From: an uncultured Eubacteriales bacterium
Lineage (GTDB): Bacteria; Bacillota; Clostridia; Oscillospirales; CAG-272
Reading direction: 5' to 3'
Length of the DNA stretch: 10,519 nucleotides
Assembly (NCBI GenBank): GCA_934526185.1
Contig: CAKTAA010000072.1
Coordinates: forward strand, 1-10,519
The notes under the pieces were generated by a model. It was not told where the DNA came from. It ran no database searches and was given only the letters and a program-made list of their open reading frames with translations. Of this stretch, positions 5,762 to 10,519 are shown piece after piece; the first letter of the stretch is position 1; every line of letters starts with the position of its first letter. The translations under genes and the position numbers were made by a program.

Positions 5762-6142
5762 TAAGGCATACGTAAAACGAATAAAACAAATCTTTCCTAA
5801 AATCAAACGATTTTTATCGCAATATTCGTGGTATGAAATTCTTTCACCTTAAGACTGCGCGCGTTTGTCATAGATAGATTGCTGCAGTATCTATGGAAAA
5901 ATAAGTTTTCTCTTCTATGCGTATGCGCTGCCGATTTTTGCTGCCGGACTTTATGCAAACAAATAGCGTCAGCGGAATTTTTCCACTCAATTGCTTTTTC
6001 CGCTGCTGTTATCCGATCTGTTATTTTTGTCTAACGGTTTGCGATCTCCAATGATAGCACTCTAAAGCTTTGTTCTCCCATGAAGTCCGCTGTTTTCAGT
6101 CCCGCTCTGACTATAATTATTTTATGCTCTGTGAGAGCACGC
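5762..6142. other. Non-coding spacer between tuf terminator and SLH gene promoter
   Basis: No gene is supported on either strand. Visible structures are an inverted repeat CATAGATA/TATCTATG (5869-5876, 5888-5895, 11-base loop, no T run on either side) and a small hairpin TGCTCT/AGAGCA (6125-6139) just past the tuf terminator. A short direct repeat GCTGCCG occurs near 5928 and 5940. Confidence 0.5.
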
Positions 6143-6182
6143 AAAACAGCCGAAAAAGCATAAATACTTTTTCGGCTGTTTA
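6143..6182 (-). terminator. Intrinsic terminator of the str operon, after tuf
   Basis: A perfect 15-bp stem (6144-6158 with 6167-6181) has an eight-base loop. In minus-strand orientation it has an A-rich ascending arm, a GC-containing tip side and CTGTTTT after the stem. It starts about 28 bp after the tuf stop. The T run is short, but the stem is long. Confidence 0.8.
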
Positions 6183-6209
6183 AGATGTTCCAAATGGAAA
6201 ATTTCCGTT

Positions 6210-7415
6210 TTACGCGATAATTTCGCTTACGACACCGGAGCCAACCGTTCTGCCGCCCTCACGGATAGCGAAACGGAGACCCTTTTCAATAGCGATAGGT
6301 GTAATCAGCTCAACAGTCATGTCAACGTTGTCACCCGGACGGCACATCTCAACATCGGCAGGCAGGGAGATGACACCGGTAACGTCCGTTGTTCTGAAAT
6401 AGAACTGCGGTCTGTAGCCGGGGAAGAACGGCTTCTGACGGCCGCCTTCTTTTTCAGTCAGCACGTACACCTGACCGACAAACTTTGTGTGCGGGTTGAT
6501 AGAACCGGGCTTACAGAGCACCTGTCCTCTTTCGATTTCGTTTTTCTGAATACCACGGAGCAGAACGCCGATATTGTCGCCGGCTTCAGCGCTGTCAAGC
6601 AGCTTTCTGAACATTTCAATACCGGTAACAACCGTCTTCTTTCTCTCCTCTGTCAAACCGATAATTTCAACTTCATCAGACATCTTGACAGTACCGCGCT
6701 CAACACGCCCCGTCGCCACAGTACCGCGGCCCGTGATGGAGAAGACGTCCTCAACAGGCATCAGGAACGGGAGATCCGCCTTTCTGTCAGGCGTAGGGAT
6801 ATAGGAGTCGACAGCGTTCATCAGCTCCATGATGGGAGCGTAAACGGAATCGCTCGGATCTTTGGAATCAGAAAGGAGTGCTTCTCTTGCGGAGCCGCGG
6901 ATGATCGGAATATCATCGCCCGGGAAGTCATACTGTGAAAGCAGATCGCGGATTTCCATTTCAACCAGATCCAGAAGCTCTTCGTCGTCTACCATGTCGC
7001 ACTTGTTCATAAACACAACAATTGCAGGAACACCAACCTGACGGGCAAGCAGTACGTGTTCACGCGTCTGCTGAAGCGGACCGTCTGTTCCGGCAACTAC
7101 GAGGATCGCGCCGTCCATCTGCGCCGCACCAGTGATCATGTTCTTGACATAGTCAGCGTGGCCGGGGCAGTCAACATGAGCATAGTGACGAGCATCCGTC
7201 TCATACTCAACGTGACGGGTGTTGATGGTAATGCCTCTTTCTCTTTCCTCGGGAGCATTGTCGATCTGGTCATATGCGAGAAATTCAATGTTCTCGTTTT
7301 TCAGAGCAAGTGTCTTCGTGATAGCTGCCGTCAGTGTTGTCTTACCATGGTCAACGTGTCCAATGGTACCAATGTTTACGTGCGGTTTTGTTCTTTCGAA
7401 TTTAGCCTTTGCCAT
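6210..7415 (-). CDS. tuf: Translation elongation factor Tu
   Basis: EF-Tu carries aminoacyl-tRNA to the ribosomal A site as a GTP complex. The protein is 401 aa, normal for the family. The GTPase motifs are intact: P-loop GHVDHGKT at 19-26, switch I GITINT at 61-66, DCPGH at 82-86 and NKCD at 137-140. The middle and C-terminal beta-barrel domains are complete, with RGTVATGRVERG and YRPQFYFRTTDVTG. The start is supported by GAGGAGG (7424-7430), eight bases upstream. It is the last gene of the str operon, 67 bp after fusA, and is followed by a terminator. Small departures from the usual sequence are GPLQQTREH (often GPMPQTREH) and GGRQKPFF (often GGRHTPFF); neither touches a GTP-binding residue. 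Confidence 0.99.
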   Translation of the reverse strand: MAKAKFERTKPHVNIGTIGHVDHGKTTLTAAITKTLALKNENIEFLAYDQIDNAPEERERGITINTRHVEYETDARHYAHVDCPGHADYVKNMITGAAQMDGAILVVAGTDGPLQQTREHVLLARQVGVPAIVVFMNKCDMVDDEELLDLVEMEIRDLLSQYDFPGDDIPIIRGSAREALLSDSKDPSDSVYAPIMELMNAVDSYIPTPDRKADLPFLMPVEDVFSITGRGTVATGRVERGTVKMSDEVEIIGLTEERKKTVVTGIEMFRKLLDSAEAGDNIGVLLRGIQKNEIERGQVLCKPGSINPHTKFVGQVYVLTEKEGGRQKPFFPGYRPQFYFRTTDVTGVISLPADVEMCRPGDNVDMTVELITPIAIEKGLRFAIREGGRTVGSGVVSEIIA

Positions 7416-7482
7416 TGCATTTTCCTCCTCAAATTACGGTTTTTCCGTATTTTTTATAATTAGCATCTTTTTTTGCGGGCTC

Positions 7483-9564
7483 TCAGTTATTTTTTGCGCG
7501 ATTGCTGATGATGGTTTCCTGTATGGACTTCGGCACCTCAGCGAAGTGGCTCGGCTCCATGGAATATACGCCGCGTCCCTGTGTGCGGGAACGAAGCTCA
7601 GTCGCATAGCCGAACATTTCAGACAGCGGTACCATCGCCGTGATCTGCTGTCCGCCTGCAATCGGATCCATGCTTTGAATCTGACCGCGGCGACTGTTCA
7701 GGTCACCGATAACATCGCCCATATAATCGTCCGGCGTAACCACAACAACCTTCATAATCGGCTCGGTTAATGCCGGATCCGCCTTGCGCATCGCTTCCTT
7801 AAACGCCATGGAACCGGCGATCTTGAACGCCATTTCGGAGGAGTCCACCTCGTGGTAGGAACCGTCGTAAAGCGTTACCTTTACGTCTACAACCTCATAC
7901 CCTGCAAGGACTCCGGACTGCATTGCGCCGCGGATACCTGCGTCGACAGCGGGAATATATTCCTTCGGTATCGCACCGCCGACCACCTTGTTGATAAACT
8001 CGTAGCCCTTACCCGGCTCGTTGGGTTCGATAATGATTTTACAGTGACCGTACTGGCCCTTACCGCCGGACTGCCGTGCATATTTCGTATCCTGATCCAC
8101 TGTTTTCCGAATCATTTCCTTATACGAAACCTGCGGTGCGCCTACATTGGCCTCCACCTTGAATTCGCGGAGCAGACGATCGACAATGATCTCCAGATGC
8201 AGCTCTCCCATACCGGCAATAATGGTTTGGCCGGTATCGCTGTCCGTATATGCGCGGAACGTCGGATCCTCCTCAGCCAGTTTGGAAAGGGCAATACCCA
8301 TTTTCTCCTGTCCGGCCTTGGTCTTCGGTTCGATCGCTACGCGGATAACCGGTTCCGGAAACTCCATAGATTCCAGAATGATTGGATGGTTTTCGTCGCA
8401 CAGTGTATCACCGGTCGTGGTATTTTTAACGCCGACGACTGCTGCGATATCGCCGGAATAGCACACATCAATGTCCTTGCGGTCATTGGCATGCATCTGC
8501 AGGATACGGCCGAAGCGCTCCTTGCTGCCCTTTGTCGAGTTATACGCACTGGTACCTGCTTCGATTTTGCCTGAATAAACACGGAAGAAGCATAACTTCC
8601 CGACATAAGGGTCGGTCATTATTTTGAACGCCAGAGCAGCAAACGGATTGTCATCTCCAGCCGGTCTTTCCTCTTCCTCGTCGGTATCAGGGTTGATTCC
8701 CTTGATAGCCGGAATGTCGATCGGAGACGGCATATAATCGATTACTGCGTCAAGCAGCTTCTGTACCCCTTTGTTTCTGTACGAAGTACCGCACACTACC
8801 GGCACCATCTGGTTGCTGATAGTCGCCAGACGTATGGCCCGTTTGAGTTCCTCAACAGTAAACTCTTCACCTGCACAGTATTTTTCAAACAACGATTCAT
8901 CGGTTTCCGCAACGGAGTCAATCAGGTTCTGACGGTATTCCTCCGCCATCTCTTTCATATCCTCCGGGATCGGTTCCACTACGACGTTTTTCCCCAAATC
9001 ATCGTAGTATACATCGGCCTCCATGTTCACAAGGTCAATGATGCCGCGGAAAGAATCCTCTTTTCCGATCGGTAGCTGTATCGGCACGGCGTTTGTTTTC
9101 AGCCGTTCCTTCATCATGGATACGACGCGGAAGAAATCCGCTCCCATGATATCCATTTTGTTTACATACGCCATGCGCGGCACGCCGTATTTATCGGCCT
9201 GACGCCACACGGTTTCAGACTGCGGCTCTACGCCGCCTTTTGCGCAGAATACGGTCACGGAGCCGTCGAGGACGCGCAGTGAACGCTCGACTTCCACCGT
9301 AAAGTCAACGTGTCCGGGGGTGTCGATAATATTAACGCGGTTTCCCTTCCAGAAACAGGTTGTCGCAGCAGAAGTAATGGTGATGCCGCGCTCCTGTTCC
9401 TGCTCCATCCAGTCCATTGTCGCGCCGCCGTCGTGTACTTCGCCCAGCTTGTGCGTTTTTCCGGTATAGAACAGGATCCGCTCTGTCGTTGTCGTTTTTC
9501 CGGCATCAATGTGCGCCATGATACCGATATTCCGCGTGAGCTCTAAGGGATATTCTCTCGGCAT
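7483..9564 (-). CDS. fusA: Translation elongation factor G
   Basis: EF-G is the GTPase that drives translocation of tRNA and mRNA and helps recycle ribosomes. I start it at ATG 9562-9564 (693 aa, beginning MPREYPLELTRNIGIMAH), the normal length and N terminus. A longer frame to 9627 would add 21 unrelated residues and overlap rpsG. AAGGAG (9576-9581) lies 11 bases before this ATG, slightly long spacing. Domain I has AHIDAGKT at 17-24, RGITI, DTPGH at 81-85 and NKMD at 135-138. The later domains show GMGELHLEI, the domain IV loop region with GGKGQYGH, and the C-terminal domain with DLNSRRGQI and LRSRTQGRG. It lies 43 bp after rpsG and 67 bp before tuf. The sequence is complete, with no sign of a duplicate or resistance-type variant. 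Confidence 0.98.
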   Translation of the reverse strand: MPREYPLELTRNIGIMAHIDAGKTTTTERILFYTGKTHKLGEVHDGGATMDWMEQEQERGITITSAATTCFWKGNRVNIIDTPGHVDFTVEVERSLRVLDGSVTVFCAKGGVEPQSETVWRQADKYGVPRMAYVNKMDIMGADFFRVVSMMKERLKTNAVPIQLPIGKEDSFRGIIDLVNMEADVYYDDLGKNVVVEPIPEDMKEMAEEYRQNLIDSVAETDESLFEKYCAGEEFTVEELKRAIRLATISNQMVPVVCGTSYRNKGVQKLLDAVIDYMPSPIDIPAIKGINPDTDEEEERPAGDDNPFAALAFKIMTDPYVGKLCFFRVYSGKIEAGTSAYNSTKGSKERFGRILQMHANDRKDIDVCYSGDIAAVVGVKNTTTGDTLCDENHPIILESMEFPEPVIRVAIEPKTKAGQEKMGIALSKLAEEDPTFRAYTDSDTGQTIIAGMGELHLEIIVDRLLREFKVEANVGAPQVSYKEMIRKTVDQDTKYARQSGGKGQYGHCKIIIEPNEPGKGYEFINKVVGGAIPKEYIPAVDAGIRGAMQSGVLAGYEVVDVKVTLYDGSYHEVDSSEMAFKIAGSMAFKEAMRKADPALTEPIMKVVVVTPDDYMGDVIGDLNSRRGQIQSMDPIAGGQQITAMVPLSEMFGYATELRSRTQGRGVYSMEPSHFAEVPKSIQETIISNRAKNN

Positions 9565-9575
9565 TGCTCTTGAAA

Positions 9576-9581
9576 CTCCTT
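9576..9581 (-). promoter_or_regulatory. Ribosome binding site of fusA
   Basis: AAGGAG on the minus strand, 11 bases before ATG 9562-9564, supporting that start over an in-frame upstream one. Confidence 0.75.
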
Positions 9582-9607
9582 CTTCATCTGATAACGGATG
9601 ACCGCTA

Positions 9608-10078
9608 TCAATATCTGTAGTGGGCAAAGGCTTTGTTTGCCTCAGCCATTCTGTGCATCTCTTCCTTTTTCTTCACGGCACCGCCGGTACTGTTCATAGC
9701 ATCAACAATTTCACCGGCAAGCCGCTCCGCCATGGTTCTCTCGCTGCGAAGCCGCGAATAATTTCTCAGCCACCGCAGCCCCAGTGTCAGGCGTCTCTCC
9801 GCTCTGACCTCCATCGGGACCTGATAAGTCGCGCCGCCGACACGGCGGGCTTTGACCTCAAGCACGGGCATGATGTTTTCGAGCGCAGCCTGGAAAGCCT
9901 CAAGCGGATTCTTTTCCGTTTTTGCTTCCACCATGGCAAACGCATCATACACAATTTTCTGAGCAACGCCTTTTTTGCCGTCATACATGATGTTGTTCAC
10001 AAGCTTTGTCACAAGCTTGGAATTATAAAGCGGATCCGGCAGAACGTCTCTTTTTGATATTTGACCTCTTCTCGGCAC
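9608..10078 (-). CDS. rpsG: 30S ribosomal protein S7
   Basis: S7 binds the 3' domain of 16S rRNA and nucleates assembly of the 30S head, near the E site. The best start is GTG at 10076-10078, giving 156 aa beginning MPRRGQISKRDVLPDP, the standard length and N terminus. GGAGGG with AAGGAGG (10087-10093) lies eight bases upstream. A longer frame to an ATG-type start at 10114 would add 12 residues (ISSDIMKEG and so on) that no S7 needs and would swallow the ribosome site. The conserved stretches ARRVGGATYQVP and RRLTLGLRWL, and the C-terminal AEANKAFAHYRY, are present. S7 is a known translational repressor of the str operon in E. coli; I see no clear matching mRNA structure here. The stop lies 43 bp before fusA. 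Confidence 0.97.
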   Translation of the reverse strand: MPRRGQISKRDVLPDPLYNSKLVTKLVNNIMYDGKKGVAQKIVYDAFAMVEAKTEKNPLEAFQAALENIMPVLEVKARRVGGATYQVPMEVRAERRLTLGLRWLRNYSRLRSERTMAERLAGEIVDAMNSTGGAVKKKEEMHRMAEANKAFAHYRY

Positions 10079-10263
10079 TGTACTTCCCTCCTTCATTATA
10101 TCTGATGAAATCACAGGTACTCGAAAGTATTCCGTTTCGTAAATGCATGTAAGAAATCAAGCGGGCTGCATATATAAACATACGTTTATGAAAACAAGTC
10201 GCTTTTTACTCGCATATACGTCTGAAATTTAACATTTGGGAATCTCTTGTTCCCGAAGCACCC
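10079..10263. other. rpsL-rpsG intergenic spacer
   Basis: This 185-bp spacer is long for an rpsL-rpsG junction. It holds the rpsG ribosome site, a weak hairpin GGGAA/TTCCC (10238-10254) with no T run just after the rpsL stop, and an AT-rich hairpin ATAAAC/GTTTAT (10174-10189). I see no good promoter; the TATAAT beside the rpsG ribosome site has no -35 and would leave almost no leader. Confidence 0.5.
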
Positions 10264-10519
10264 TTATTTCTTGGCTTTCGCCTTTTTCGCGCCGTACTTA
10301 GAACGGGCCTGATTACGGTTGGCAACTCCCTGCGCATCAAGCGTTCCGCGGATAATATGGTACCGTACACCAGGCAGGTCTCTTACTCTTCCGCCTCTGA
10401 TCAGCACAACCGAGTGTTCCTGCAGGTTGTGGCCGATTCCGGGAATGTAAGTCGTAGCCTCCAGACCGTTTGACAGTCTGACTCTGGCGATTTTCCGCAT
10501 AGCGGAGTTCGGCTTTTTC
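10264..10519 (-). CDS. rpsL: 30S ribosomal protein S12, partial (5' end beyond window)
   Basis: S12 lies at the decoding centre and controls translation accuracy; it is the classic streptomycin-resistance locus. The window holds the last 84 whole codons, starting at KKPNSAMRK and ending in a lysine-rich tail SKYGAKKAKAKK; the start codon lies beyond 10519. The residues are well conserved: both lysines of the KKPNS loop are present, and HNLQEHSVVLIRGGRV and DLPGVRYH follow. One key site differs: the lysine expected before DLPG (E. coli K87, M. tuberculosis K88) is arginine, codon AGA at 10381-10383. The Asp after it, which is methylthiolated in E. coli, is kept. It is the first of the four str operon genes in the window, with a 185-bp gap to rpsG. 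Confidence 0.98.
   Translation of the reverse strand, partial: KKPNSAMRKIARVRLSNGLEATTYIPGIGHNLQEHSVVLIRGGRVRDLPGVRYHIIRGTLDAQGVANRNQARSKYGAKKAKAKK

Noticed and set aside
5917..6054. Plus-strand 45-codon cysteine-rich frame
   Set aside because: No Shine-Dalgarno, no promoter, and the cysteines look like chance TGC/TGT codons.
6210..7415. EF-Tu substitutions as elfamycin resistance
   Set aside because: The unusual residues (GPLQQ, GGRQK) could not be tied to a known resistance change with confidence, and the family varies naturally here.
7852..8574. Long plus-strand frame of 240 codons antisense to fusA
   Set aside because: It lies wholly inside the well-conserved fusA gene; high-GC coding DNA often leaves the opposite strand open.
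10095..10110. TATAAT just upstream of the rpsG ribosome site as an internal promoter
   Set aside because: There is no -35 at usable spacing, and the transcript would begin inside or beside the ribosome binding site.

Overview
The window looks like chromosomal DNA from an anaerobic, spore-forming Clostridia-type Firmicute. Three things point there: the rpsL-rpsG-fusA-tuf translation operon has typical Firmicute protein sequences, there is a SpoIID sporulation lytic transglycosylase with the Clostridium-style His/Cys zinc site, and there is a corrinoid-protein reductive activator of the kind found in anaerobes. A closer placement (Oscillospiraceae/Ruminococcaceae-like) is only an impression from the EF-Tu and S12 sequences.

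Layout. Positions 1-304 hold a leftward consensus promoter (64-93) that fires out of the window, and the terminator of the spoIID unit (270-301). spoIID (412-1575, minus) is followed, with a TGATG stop/start overlap, by a possible 35-codon small ORF (305-412) that ends three bases before the terminator stem. A spacer of about 590 bp (1576-2167) lies between spoIID and a divergent gene. It carries back-to-back promoter elements, a compact three-way-junction inverted-repeat structure (1792-1845), a terminator-like hairpin (1956-1998) and a possible 8-codon leader ORF. The plus-strand gene (2168-3835) encodes a 2Fe-2S ferredoxin/ASKHA ATPase fusion, a reductive activator of corrinoid enzymes, with no partner enzyme in the window. 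It converges on a minus-strand gene (4040-5599) for a secreted protein with three SLH domains and a calcineurin-like phosphoesterase domain; a strong hairpin at 3982-4013 separates the two. That gene has a near-perfect SigA promoter (TTGACA-17-TAGAAT) and a 5' leader of about 127 nt with a stable hairpin. About 380 bp of mostly featureless DNA (5762-6142) follows, then the tuf terminator and the str operon on the minus strand: tuf, fusA, rpsG and the 3' part of rpsL, which runs off the right edge.

The str operon genes work together in translation: S12 and S7 are in the 30S subunit, and EF-G and EF-Tu are the elongation GTPases. The other three genes are single-gene units with unrelated jobs: spore engulfment, corrinoid redox repair, and a wall-anchored phosphoesterase. 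I see no mobile element, CRISPR array, tRNA or rRNA. I found no clearly new multi-gene system. The best candidates for something undescribed are the structured leader ahead of the corrinoid activator, the small ORF coupled to spoIID, and the SLH-phosphoesterase leader. S12 also naturally has arginine at the streptomycin-resistance position equivalent to E. coli K87.
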